Positions 44,120 to 53,432 of a stretch of 64,000 nt of DNA are shown one piece after another (positions within the stretch are counted from its first letter, which is position 1; every line of letters starts with the position of its first letter). The stretch is from JAEVLT01 sp044598425 (GTDB taxonomy: Bacteria; Bacillota; Bacilli; Bacillales; Cytobacillaceae): assembly GCA_044598425.1 (NCBI GenBank), contig CP172536.1, positions 3,534,001 to 3,598,000 on the forward strand. Reading direction: 5' to 3'. The position numbers were made by a program, and so were the translations under genes. Below the pieces are notes generated by a model. The model saw only the letters and a program-made list of their open reading frames with translations. It was not told the DNA's origin and did no database searches.

Positions 44120-46039
44120 CTAGAGTGTTTTCGGCTCCTTTGCTGCAACGACCTCGTAACCGCCGATTTTTTCAACCATTTGCTTAAAAGCATCAGAATG
44201 AATAACAGAACGCAGCAGCATTCCTTTTTCACTTTCAAAAAATTCGCGTGACATGACTAAATCATACTCTTCATCAGCGAGCGGCACAAATGAAAGATCC
44301 ATTGCTTTCGCTGCTGGATAGATACCGAGCCCAACTGTATGCTCATCGCCCCTTACTTCCGCCGCAACGGCAAGGTGTGAAAACATTTCCCGGTTGTATC
44401 CGCGGATTTCATCCGCTGTCATACCGGCTTCTTTTAGCATCATATCAAAGAGGATTCTTGTACCCGCCCCTTTTTGACGATTGACAAACTGCAAATTCGG
44501 CTGTGCAAGATCCTCTACTTTTTCTATTCCGAATGGATTGCCCTTTGCTGTCATCCAGCCCTGTTTTCTTTTTAAAAAAGGATATAGAACAACATCTTGA
44601 CCCGTTAGTAATTTTTTTACATATGAAACATTATATTGCTTTGTCTCTGGATCAAGCAAATGAATCCCCGCTATATGGGCTTCCCCTTTTCGAATGGCCA
44701 TAATGCCGGCCATGCTGCCGACATGGGAAGAGACAATTTTCAAGTCGTGGCGCTGGTTTTTAAGCAATGATGATAGCAGATCAATTGTTAAGTCGTGGCT
44801 GCCGCTAAAAACAATGGCGTTTTTTATTTCCTCAAGCGGTCTTAACAATTCTACTTCAACGATTTCTCCTTGTTCATAGCCAAGGGCATCAGCCGGAACA
44901 ATCAGCATGCCATCCGCCCTTACATACGACATGGTGACGCCGGCAGCTCTTGTTAATGGATTGGCGACAAATTGTCCATTCACATAGCCGATATTCATTC
45001 TGACGAAATCTTCCGCACCCATCGTGGAGACGATCCTTCGGCCTAATTTGACCTCCATTGTTTGCCGCTTTGGTTCCGGTATTAGTAAATATTCACAAAT
45101 GAGCGGCCGTACAAACCATTCAAGGGCAAGATAGGCAGAAACAGGATATCCGGGAACGCCGACAACAATTTTTCCATTTATTTTCCCTAAAATCACCGGT
45201 TTCCCAGGACGGGTTGCTACCCCATGGGAAAATACCTTGCCCAGTTCATTGATAATATGAACTGTATAATCTTTTGAGCCTGCCGAGGAACCAGCGTTGA
45301 TCACGACAATATCCGATGTATCAGCGGCCGCAAGCAGCGCTTCTCTGATTTTCTCCGGATCATCTTTCACGATTTCATGGAGGATGGGTTGTCCACCCCA
45401 CTGTTTCACAAAATTGGCAAAAACGGTGCCATTGAATTCTATAATTCTTCCCGATGCCAGCTTTGTATTTACCTCAACAAGTTCATTGCCCGTTGGAATG
45501 ATCGTGACAACCGGTTTTTTGATAACGGGTACTTGTATGACTTTCGAAGCGAGCAGTACCCCTAAATCCGCCGGCCGTAAAATATGCCCTTGCGGGAACA
45601 GCATTTCTTCCTGTACAATATCCTCCCCGATGGGGCGAATATGCTGCCAAGGCGTTGCCGGTTCAATGATTTCAATCGTTTCCTCATCGATCATGTTGAC
45701 ATCCTCGATCATAATGACAGCGTTAAAATGGGCGGGAATGGCATTACCTGTATCGACAATCACAAACTGTTCTCCAAGCTTCAAGTGCAGCGGGTGATGT
45801 TCATGGGCTCCATATGTTTCTTCTGCTACTACAGCAACTCCATCCATTGCCGAGGCGTGATAGTGCGGCGTTGATGTCGCAGCAAAAATCGGCTCCGCTG
45901 TGACGCGGCCAAGCGCTTCGGCCACATTAACCACTTCTTTTTCAAATGGAAGATCAAAGGCGGCCAAAAGCTCCTGTTTAGCCTCCTCCCGGGGTTTGTC
46001 CTGTAAATAAATTTTACGATTATACCGTTTTTGATCCAT
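44120..46039 (-). CDS. moeA: MoeA molybdotransferase fused to a substrate-binding-like domain
   Basis: About 639 residues in two parts. Residues 1 to about 410 are a full MoeA: HASAMDGVAVVAEET, TGNAIP, IPTGNELVEV, NAGSSAGSKDYTVHIINELG, and the C-terminal beta domain. MoeA inserts molybdenum into adenylated molybdopterin. Residues from about 420 (AIVFSGSHDLTIDLLSSLL) to the end look like a periplasmic-binding-protein/LysR effector fold (ModA/TupA-like), with KGAGTRILFDMMLKEAG. Such fusions exist in bacteria and archaea and may sense or hand over molybdate or tungstate. That ligand is inference. The start at MDQKRYNRK has AAGGGGGAG six bases upstream. It lies 13 bases after the other moeA. Confidence 0.9.
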   Translation of the reverse strand: MDQKRYNRKIYLQDKPREEAKQELLAAFDLPFEKEVVNVAEALGRVTAEPIFAATSTPHYHASAMDGVAVVAEETYGAHEHHPLHLKLGEQFVIVDTGNAIPAHFNAVIMIEDVNMIDEETIEIIEPATPWQHIRPIGEDIVQEEMLFPQGHILRPADLGVLLASKVIQVPVIKKPVVTIIPTGNELVEVNTKLASGRIIEFNGTVFANFVKQWGGQPILHEIVKDDPEKIREALLAAADTSDIVVINAGSSAGSKDYTVHIINELGKVFSHGVATRPGKPVILGKINGKIVVGVPGYPVSAYLALEWFVRPLICEYLLIPEPKRQTMEVKLGRRIVSTMGAEDFVRMNIGYVNGQFVANPLTRAAGVTMSYVRADGMLIVPADALGYEQGEIVEVELLRPLEEIKNAIVFSGSHDLTIDLLSSLLKNQRHDLKIVSSHVGSMAGIMAIRKGEAHIAGIHLLDPETKQYNVSYVKKLLTGQDVVLYPFLKRKQGWMTAKGNPFGIEKVEDLAQPNLQFVNRQKGAGTRILFDMMLKEAGMTADEIRGYNREMFSHLAVAAEVRGDEHTVGLGIYPAAKAMDLSFVPLADEEYDLVMSREFFESEKGMLLRSVIHSDAFKQMVEKIGGYEVVAAKEPKTL

Positions 46040-46052
46040 CTGAGGCTCCCCC

Positions 46053-47285
46053 TTATCTTGATAGGATGACAGGAACGTATTCTCCTTGGGCAATGCCCTC
46101 TTTTGCAGAAATAATTTCAACGATGCCGTCGCTTTTCACTAAGGTTGTAATTAAGCCTGATTTCCCGATGATCGGTTCGGCCCACCATTCGCTATCCTGT
46201 TCAAACAAACGAACACGAACATAGTCAGACCTGCCTGCAGCCGAAGGAATATTTTTCGCAATACGGGCATAGATGCGGTCCGGCTTGCGCTCGATTCTTT
46301 CTCCGGTTAATCTTCTTAAAATCCGCTCGCCAAATAAACGGAAAATAATCATCGCCGAAGCCGGGTGGCCAGGAAGGCCAATGACCGGCTTGCCGTTGCC
46401 CACCGCCAGGATTGTTGGTTTCCCTGGTTTAATCGAGATCCCGTGGACAAACACGCCTGGTTCTCCAAACGATTGGATGACTTCTGTTGTATAATCCTTG
46501 GCACCGACTGAGCTTCCCCCTGATAAAATCAGACAGTCCACCTGATCGTAAAGCTCGCGTGCTTTTTGCTGGAATTCCTCCAAATGGTCTTTAACGATCC
46601 CGCCATACACGATATCGATATCCCATTCTTTTGCCAATCCCGCAATCGTTAAATAATTAATGTCACGGATTTGCCCAATTTTCAGTGTTTTCGTCTGGAA
46701 AGGAACAATTTCATCTCCGGATGAAAGATACGCGGCTTTCACGCGCCGGTATACCTTTACATGCGAGATTCCAAGGGAAGCGATAGCTCCCAGTTCTTGC
46801 GGCCGCAGCTTTGTTCCAGCTTCAAGCAAAACTTCGCCAGCCTTGATGTCGTCTCCTTTGCGAATGACATTTTCTCCCGGTGCCACTTGCTTGTAAGTGT
46901 TCAACAGTCCAGCGACGTCTTCACAGTGTTCAATCATGATCACGCTGTCGCTATTTGGCGGGAGCATGCCGCCGGTTGGAACGTATATGGCTTCGCCCAT
47001 CCCGACTGGACGATCGGCTATTTCCCCCATTTTCACTTCGCCGGCAACGGTCAGGAAGCCAGGCATCGATTCAGAGGATCCATACGTATCACTTGCCCTT
47101 ACTGCGTAGCCATCGACCGTTGAACGGTCAAACCCAGGGACATTTTCGTTTGCTTTTACCGGTTCTGCTAAAATAGAATGAAGAGCATCTTCAAGCGCCC
47201 GTGTTTCCGTTTGTTGAATCGTTGGAATCATTTCGTCAATTAAGGCGAACGTTTCCTCGACTGTTTTTACTTTAAAAAATTGCAT
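46053..47285 (-). CDS. moeA: Molybdopterin molybdotransferase MoeA
   Basis: Second, unfused MoeA, about 410 residues. Motifs are FDRSTVDGYAVRASD, GGMLPPNSDSVIMIEH, YLSSGDEIVPF, LSGGSSVGAKDYTTEVIQS and GLPGHPASAMIIF. It ligates Mo to molybdopterin-AMP in the cytosol. The start overlaps the mobA stop by 19 bases, with AGGAGGGGA upstream. Two different MoeA proteins in one operon suggest separate metals (Mo and W) or separate client enzymes, which is inference. Confidence 0.93.
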   Translation of the reverse strand: MQFFKVKTVEETFALIDEMIPTIQQTETRALEDALHSILAEPVKANENVPGFDRSTVDGYAVRASDTYGSSESMPGFLTVAGEVKMGEIADRPVGMGEAIYVPTGGMLPPNSDSVIMIEHCEDVAGLLNTYKQVAPGENVIRKGDDIKAGEVLLEAGTKLRPQELGAIASLGISHVKVYRRVKAAYLSSGDEIVPFQTKTLKIGQIRDINYLTIAGLAKEWDIDIVYGGIVKDHLEEFQQKARELYDQVDCLILSGGSSVGAKDYTTEVIQSFGEPGVFVHGISIKPGKPTILAVGNGKPVIGLPGHPASAMIIFRLFGERILRRLTGERIERKPDRIYARIAKNIPSAAGRSDYVRVRLFEQDSEWWAEPIIGKSGLITTLVKSDGIVEIISAKEGIAQGEYVPVILSR

Positions 47286-47902
47286 CGTGCCGATCTCCCC
47301 TCCTGATCCTCTGCCTCTGCCCATTTTCTGGCTTCTTCATACTCGTTCGGGTGGTTCATATTGAAAAAAATCCGTTCCAGCTGCCGGTCATCATACATTG
47401 GTAGATCGTTCTCGGTTACATATCGGACATGCAGGCAATCGAGAACATGCTTCATGCGAAGACGGTGATTTTTAATACTTTCTTCAATTACGGGGGTGGT
47501 TTTCTTTGTAAAAACAGAAAATAAAGGATGCTGCTTGCCGTGAATAACAGGCACGACAGCATCGTAATCATCCATTTGTTCCATCATCGTTTTCGCAAGC
47601 TCTACTGAGATAAACGGCATATCGCAGGCAGCGATCACATTTACTTCATTTGTTGAAGCGATTAAACCGGCGTGAATCCCGGCAAGTGGGCCTTGTCCAG
47701 GGTAATGATCCGAAACCGTTGTCAGCTGCAAAAAACGATAATCATCAGGATTGTTTGTCACAAGAATGAGATCGTGAAAATGCGGTTTTAGCAATGAAGC
47801 CATCCGCTCAATATTTGGCTGTTCGCTGATGGGCAGCAGCGCCTTATTCGTCCCCATCCTGCTCGATTTTCCGCCTGATAGCAGTATAGCCCCCGCTTCC
47901 AT
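47267..47902 (-). CDS. mobA: Molybdenum cofactor guanylyltransferase
   Basis: Attaches GMP to molybdopterin to form the bis-MGD cofactor needed by FDH-N type formate dehydrogenase. It has 211 residues. The N-terminal nucleotidyltransferase signature is LLSGGKSSRMGTNKALLP. The metal aspartate lies in ACDMPFIS. ATG start nine bases after AGAGGGTG. Its presence with bis-MGD enzyme genes fits. It starts 15 bases after fdhE. Confidence 0.94.
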   Translation of the reverse strand: MEAGAILLSGGKSSRMGTNKALLPISEQPNIERMASLLKPHFHDLILVTNNPDDYRFLQLTTVSDHYPGQGPLAGIHAGLIASTNEVNVIAACDMPFISVELAKTMMEQMDDYDAVVPVIHGKQHPLFSVFTKKTTPVIEESIKNHRLRMKHVLDCLHVRYVTENDLPMYDDRQLERIFFNMNHPNEYEEARKWAEAEDQEGRSARCNFLK

Positions 47903-47917
47903 GAACAGCACCCTCTT

Positions 47918-48727
47918 TTAATTGGTTTGTTTTTTTTCTCCGACGGCATAGTAGCCGTTTTCCTGTGCAATAAAGTCGAGATGAATCGACGTTAAATCAA
48001 GCAATGCCGCAGATGGCTTACTCAGATACTGCCTTGTATCGATTATTTTTGTATAGCCATAGCATTCTTCACAAACTTGGATTTGCGAAGCAGGATCTTC
48101 TTCAATCGTTAAAAATTTTAGTGTTTCATGATTGTGATTGCCGCAATGGGAACAAGTCAGCCGGCTTTCCTGCCAATGTGCCAGACAGCGCGGACAATGG
48201 ACCACCTTTTTCCCTTCTTCTTCAAGCTGTGCCACCCGAACTGGCTCACCGCAAACAGGGCAGCCTTCACCAGGAATTGCATCTTTGACTTGATCCTGGG
48301 CAATTTCTGCAATCCGCTGCAAATACGGACGTATTAATGTTTCAGCAAGGAACTGAGGAATCCACCCATCAAGCTGATGTTCTTCGGCGAAGCCGATAAA
48401 ATACAAATGGTTAAAAGCAAGGGCTTCGTCGATCCATCTCCGGGCAATTTCTTCATTTATTATACTATTTAATCGGTTAAGCTTACCAGACAAACCCTCG
48501 CTATTCTTCACTAGCAAACTCGTCAATTCGTCTAACCACTGTAAAAATAGAGAAAAATCAAAATAAAAAGAAGTGAATGCAATAACCGGAACACCAGATT
48601 GGATCATTGTTCGATCCCCATTCAGTTGAAAAGCTTCGAGCGGCAAACTTTCTTTCCACTTTTCCTGAAGCTGAATCATATCTTTATGAAGCTGTAGATA
48701 TTCCTTCGTGACGACTGATGTTTTCAT
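47918..48727 (-). CDS. fdhE: FdhE-like formate dehydrogenase accessory protein
   Basis: Rubredoxin-like chaperone required for maturation of FDH-N type enzymes. About 269 residues. A helical N-terminal part is followed by four CxxC pairs between residues 155 and 230 (CPVC, CPRC, CSHC, CEEC), the iron-binding pattern of FdhE. Start at MKTSVVTKEY with GAGGGG nine bases upstream; the longer frame is unlikely. It is placed directly after the three FDH subunit genes. Confidence 0.9.
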   Translation of the reverse strand: MKTSVVTKEYLQLHKDMIQLQEKWKESLPLEAFQLNGDRTMIQSGVPVIAFTSFYFDFSLFLQWLDELTSLLVKNSEGLSGKLNRLNSIINEEIARRWIDEALAFNHLYFIGFAEEHQLDGWIPQFLAETLIRPYLQRIAEIAQDQVKDAIPGEGCPVCGEPVRVAQLEEEGKKVVHCPRCLAHWQESRLTCSHCGNHNHETLKFLTIEEDPASQIQVCEECYGYTKIIDTRQYLSKPSAALLDLTSIHLDFIAQENGYYAVGEKKQTN

Positions 48728-48838
48728 GGATTCAGACCCCTCTTTCATATTTAAAGGAATGACCATCGTGCTGGACAGCCATTCCTTCTTTTTTTTGATT
48801 AAATTGACCCAGCAACAGCGGAGCAATTCTTTAATCTT

Positions 48839-49540
48839 TTACGCACCCTTCGACTTGTTTTGATCATCTGGAATGATTTTTCCTTCTTTTACAAGCTCAT
48901 CGTACCATTCACGATAATGGGATTTTACAAAATTCACGTCTACATCGCCCTTTACCACACCGCGGAATGCCGGGCTGGAACCGGGGTGCAAAATGCTTAA
49001 ATAAATGTGCCCGACCACTACAGCAATTGCAAGTCCAAAGCCAACATTATGCATTAAATATCCCCACTGCACGAGTTCACGCGAAAAAAACTGCGGGAAC
49101 CACATCGTGATCCCTGAAGCAATGATGATGATCGCTGTAACCATTTGGAGCAATGAATTTATTTTTTCACCAGCATTAAAGAAACCTTGTTTCGGCGTTT
49201 TTGCTTTTGCACCAAAGAACTCTTTAATAAATTCGGAGAAAAAGCCAAGATCCCTTTTTTTCCAAGTAATTAATTGTTTCATCCAAAAGAAAAATCCTTT
49301 GCGGTCAAATAGTAAATAGATGATCGTCGGCGTTACAAACATCACTGCAAAAATTCGATGCAGCAGGCGGGCATTTGCCGGACCGCCCAATACAGGATAA
49401 AGCCAGTTGAAAAAATCGGTGTACAACGGCAAGGCTGTCACATAAAGGGCGAAGAATGAGAATGCATTGATTGCATGAGCCCAAATAAATGCTTTCGAAA
49501 AACGCTTTACATATTTGGTTGGTTTTTGTTTTTCACTCAC
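48839..49540 (-). CDS. Formate dehydrogenase gamma subunit, cytochrome b556 type
   Basis: Membrane subunit that takes electrons from the beta subunit to menaquinone. It has 233 residues with four hydrophobic helices (AHAINAFSFFALYVTALPLY, FAVMFVTPTIIYLLF, LLQMVTAIIIIASGITMW, NVGFGLAIAVVVGHIYLSI). Likely heme b histidines lie in WAHAIN, LLHRIF, LMHNVG and VGHIYLS. It begins at a GTG overlapping the beta stop by eight bases (GTGAGTGA) with GGAGGGG seven bases before. It is like FdnI/FdoI of E. coli. Confidence 0.92.
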   Translation of the reverse strand: MSEKQKPTKYVKRFSKAFIWAHAINAFSFFALYVTALPLYTDFFNWLYPVLGGPANARLLHRIFAVMFVTPTIIYLLFDRKGFFFWMKQLITWKKRDLGFFSEFIKEFFGAKAKTPKQGFFNAGEKINSLLQMVTAIIIIASGITMWFPQFFSRELVQWGYLMHNVGFGLAIAVVVGHIYLSILHPGSSPAFRGVVKGDVDVNFVKSHYREWYDELVKEGKIIPDDQNKSKGA

Positions 49541-50363
49541 GGTCATCCCCTCCTTCTTCCTCATGACCATGTCCGCCTTTATTAAACAATTTGTTGGAAA
49601 CAAACCCCGCAAGAACTGCCATTGTTGTTGCACCAAGCATCATTTTCCCGATTGGCTGTGCGTAATCTTTCCAGATAACAGCGGATATAGGTACTTTGGG
49701 ATTTTGCGGCAGACCATAAACAGATGGTTTTTCTGTCAGCACATATACCGTATGGGTGCCGCCTACTCCTGGCGGATTATAAATATTAGCATTTGGATAT
49801 TTTCCTTTAATTTCGTTTAAACGTGTCTGTGCTTTTTTCAGCATCGCGTTTTTGCTGCCGAATTCGAGTGAGCCAGTATGGCAAGTCGTTACGCACGCGG
49901 GCTGCAGTCCTTCTTCAAGACGGTCGGTACACATTGTGCACTTAAACGATTTTCTGTACGTATCGCCGTTTTTATCTTTAAATTCCTTTAATGCAATAAT
50001 TTCAAATGGGCAGTTTTGGACGCAGTAGCCGCAGCCGACACATTTGTCATGATCGATCACAACCGTTCCAAAATCGGTATAGCTGATCGCCCTTTCCGGA
50101 CACACCTTTTGGCAGGCTGCATCGGTACAATGAAAGCAGGATGAGTGACGGAAAAGATACTCTAAATTTCCTCTTGAATCTTCATGTTCTGTATAGGTCA
50201 GCACATTCCATGTATCGGCGGATACGTTCGAATGAGATTGAACGCTTCCAAGGAAATCTTGCGGCTCCGCGGGAAGGTCGTTCCAGTTTTTACACGCCAC
50301 CATGCAGGCACGGCAGCCATCGCATTTTGTGACATCAACATATTTTACGTATTCTGTTGTCAT
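49533..50363 (-). CDS. Formate dehydrogenase beta (iron-sulfur) subunit
   Basis: Electron-transfer subunit with four 4Fe-4S clusters, 276 residues. Cysteine groups are CDGCRACMVACKNW, CFHCTDAACQKVC, CVGCGYCVQNC and CTMCTDRLEEGLQPACVTTC. A single C-terminal helix (MMLGATTMAVLAGFV) anchors it to the membrane, as in FdnH/FdoH. The start overlaps the alpha stop by four bases (ATGA), with AGGAGGG upstream. A His/Glu-rich tail (GGHGHEEEGG) follows the helix. Confidence 0.95.
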   Translation of the reverse strand: MTTEYVKYVDVTKCDGCRACMVACKNWNDLPAEPQDFLGSVQSHSNVSADTWNVLTYTEHEDSRGNLEYLFRHSSCFHCTDAACQKVCPERAISYTDFGTVVIDHDKCVGCGYCVQNCPFEIIALKEFKDKNGDTYRKSFKCTMCTDRLEEGLQPACVTTCHTGSLEFGSKNAMLKKAQTRLNEIKGKYPNANIYNPPGVGGTHTVYVLTEKPSVYGLPQNPKVPISAVIWKDYAQPIGKMMLGATTMAVLAGFVSNKLFNKGGHGHEEEGGDDRE

Positions 50364-53353
50364 ACATCTGCCCTCCTAACGTTGCACAGGAATGCTTTAT
50401 ATTCAGGTATCGACGAGTTAGCATCCCCAATATGCGGTGTCAGTCGGTTAGCTGTATCTCCTGTGACAATTCCTTTGTAGCCAAAATGCCACGGCATTCC
50501 AATTTGGTGGACTTTTTTGCCATTCACCGTATATGGCTTAAAGCGCTTTGTCACCATTGCATAGGCCTTAACTTCACCGCGGGCAGAGCTGACAATAACT
50601 CGATCTTTATTTTTGATGCCTTTTTCGTTTGCTAATTCTTCACTTATTTCAATATACATATGGCCAACGAGTTCCGATAACCATTCCTGGTTTCTTGTCA
50701 TTGTTCCCGACTGCCAATGCTCACTTACCCGATAAGTAGTGGCCACAATTGGGTAATCATTTCTCTTTCCTTTTAAATTAAAGGATCCAGTAATAACCGT
50801 CATTGTTGGATTTGTCTGCTGTTTCGAGAACGCATTTGGAACCGGGCTTTCAAATGGCTCATAGTGTTCAGGAAGAGGGCCGTCATTTAAGGTTGTTGCA
50901 AATAAAACACCCACACCGTCTTTATTCATGATGAATGGGTTGGTTCCGCCTGGATCCGTTGGTGCCGTCACCGGTTTGAAATCCGGAACATCATTGCCGA
51001 CCCATTTTTTCTGCAGCCCATCCCACCAAATAACAGCCTTTTCCTTGCTCCACGGTTTACCGCTAGGATCTGCTGATGCGCGGTTATAAAGAATCCGGCG
51101 GTTCATTGGCCAAGCGTAGGACCAATTTAGATAGTTCGCATTACCCGTGTCTTTGTTGTCCCGGCGTTTTGATAAATTTCTTCCATCTTCCGGGTAAAAT
51201 CCAGAATAAATCCAGTTTCCCGAACTGGTTGTACCGTCATCCATTAAAACTCCAAAGTTCGCGACTAATTTCCCCGTTTTCAAGTCATATCCATTGATTT
51301 CTTTGGCAACAAGGTCAATATCCGGCTCTTCTCCTGTTCCATAATTCCAGGAAAGTGCCTGAATCGGCTGGTCAGCAGATTTTGTGCTGTTTGCATAAAG
51401 CTTTTTCAAGCGGGTTGCCAGCTCATGAATAATCTGCAAGTCAGGCCGCGCCTCGCCTTTTGATTGAATTGCCTTCCAGCGGTATTGCATCCAGCGGGAA
51501 CTGTTTGTTACACTTCCTTCTTTTTCAAAAGAAGCCGATGCCGGAAGCAGGAATACTTCTGTATTAATTTTACTCGGATCGCTGCCAGCTTCTTTTTGCC
51601 AGAAAGCCGATGATTCTGTTTCCCAAAGGTCGACGGCAACCATCCATTTTAAGTTTGTGAGAGCTTCCTTTTCTTTTCCGGCATTTGGTCCGCCGACTGC
51701 AGGATTGGTTCCGAAAAGAAAGGCCCCTTCAATCTCGCCTTTATACATCGCATTAAATAAGTAGATGTGGGAATAGTTTTTATTTCCCTTTGGCAAAAAT
51801 TGATAGCCGAATTCGTTTCCAGCCGTCGCATGATCTCCATACCAAGCCTTTAATAAGCTGACGACAAATTTTGGCTTATTGCTCCAGTAGCCTGTTTTTG
51901 GCGTTTCTTTATCTAAGAAGCCTTTTAAGGTTGCATGCTCTGGAACAGTTGCCTTTGGCGCTCCCAGATAGCCTGTTAAACTATCATATAAAAGTCCAAA
52001 ATCCGTGGATCCTTGAACATTCGATTCACCGCGCAGCGCATTGATGCCTCCGCCCGGAAGTCCGATATTGCCTAATAAAAGCTGCAGAATCGCATACGAG
52101 CGGACATTTTGAGTTCCGACAGTATGCTGGGTTGTCCCCATCGCATATAGAATCGTACCCGTTTTCCCAACTTTACCGGTTGAACAGAATGTTTCACAGA
52201 CTTTTAAATAGTCTTCCTTCGGCGTTCCCGTTACAGCTGATACCGTATTGGCATCATAGCGGGAATAATGCTTTTTCAATAATTGGAATACCGATCGAGG
52301 ATGCTCCAGTGTTTCATCTTTAACCGGCTTGCCATCTGCTGTTGTTTCAAAAGACCATTTCGTTTTATCGTACGTTCTTTTTGCTTCATCGTAGCCTGAA
52401 AACAATCCATCTTTAAAATCATAACCTTCTTTTACGATAAAAGAGGCGTTTGTATATTTAGCCACATACTCTTTGTGGATCAAGTTGTTTTCAATCGCAT
52501 AGTTGATCATTCCGCCAATAAACGGAATATCCGTACCAGAACGAAGTGGTGCATAAACATCTGCCTGGGCGGATGTTCTTGTAAAACGAGGGTCAACTGA
52601 AATGATTTTTCCGCCATTTTCCCTTGCTTTTAGCAGCCATCTAAAGCTGATTGGATGGTTTTCAGCAGGGTTTGCGCCAATGATCATTGCACAATCGGTA
52701 TGTTGCAGATCATTCCAATGGTTTGTCATTGCTCCACGACCAAATGTAGGTGCCAGACCGGCAACCGTAGAACTATGTCATATTCGTGCCTGGTGTTCCA
52801 AGTAGGTGACACCAAGCCCTCTCATTAATTTTGTCAGCAAATACGTTTCTTCATTATCAAGAGCTGCCCCGCCAAGACAGGCAATTTTCTCTGTCTTATT
52901 CACAGTCACGCCATTTTCAGCCTCAACAAATGATTGGTCGCGGGTTTCCTTGGCACGCTTTGCAATCGTATCAAGCATCCAATCCCAGTCTTTTTCTTCC
53001 CATTTGCTGCTTCCCGGAGCCCGGTAAAGCGGCTTCGTTAACCGCTTTTCAGAAGTGTATAACTGTCTTAATGTCGTTCCTTTACTGCATAGCTTTCCTT
53101 CATTTACTGGGCTATCCGGATCCCCTTCCGTATAGACCACTGTATTGTCCTTCGTATGAACTAAAATGCCGCAGCCGACGCCGCAATAACAGCAAATTGT
53201 CGGTGTTATTTTTGTTTTAGCAATCTTGAATTCTTTTGTTTTTGCATAGGCTGATGTTTCATTAAAGCCCAGCTCGACAATTGCCAGAGTTGCTGCTGTG
53301 GCACCTGAGAGCTTCAAAAACTGCCTGCGGCTGAGATTCATTTTATCAATCAT
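50360..53353 (-). CDS. Selenocysteine-containing formate dehydrogenase alpha subunit (FDH-N type)
   Basis: Catalytic molybdenum bis-MGD subunit oxidising formate to CO2, exported by Tat to the outer face of the membrane. It has 997 residues if the TGA at 52778-52780 is read as selenocysteine (Sec192). Tat signal: NLSRRQFLKLSG. 4Fe-4S cysteines: CCYCGVGC and LCSKG. Around the TGA the frame reads HQARI-U-HSSTVAGLAPTFGRGAMTNHW, the same context as Sec196 of E. coli FdnG. The frame continues open on both sides and a SECIS-like hairpin follows. The C-terminal MGD-binding domain includes EHWQSGTMTRNQEWL. Start at MIDKMNLSRRQ after AAGGAGAG. A naive gene caller splits it into 198- and 789-codon pieces. 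Confidence 0.95.
52749..52766 (-). promoter_or_regulatory. Bacterial SECIS element in the FDH alpha gene
   Basis: Minus-strand RNA GGUUGCCGGUCUGGCACC folds as GGU-(bulged U)-GCC, loop GGUCU, GGC-ACC, beginning 11 bases after the UGA. The E. coli fdhF SECIS has the same 11-base spacing, bulged U and GGU loop, which SelB recognises. Confidence 0.9.
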
Positions 53354-53432
53354 CTCTGTCTCTCTCCTTCCCAAATATGCTTGAACATCCCTTTTTACCT
53401 TTACTTTCTATTTTTCTAGTAAATTCCCCCTT

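Noticed and set aside
45297..45797. 166-codon plus-strand frame opposite the moeA fusion gene
   Set aside because: Low-complexity Ser/Ile/Thr composition, no start signal, and fully inside a well-supported gene.
50360..52729. Separate 789-codon oxidoreductase gene starting at MTNHWNDLQH
   Set aside because: It lacks the Fe-S cysteines and Tat signal found just upstream in the same frame. The only break is the TGA with Sec context and a SECIS hairpin, so it is the C-terminal part of one gene.
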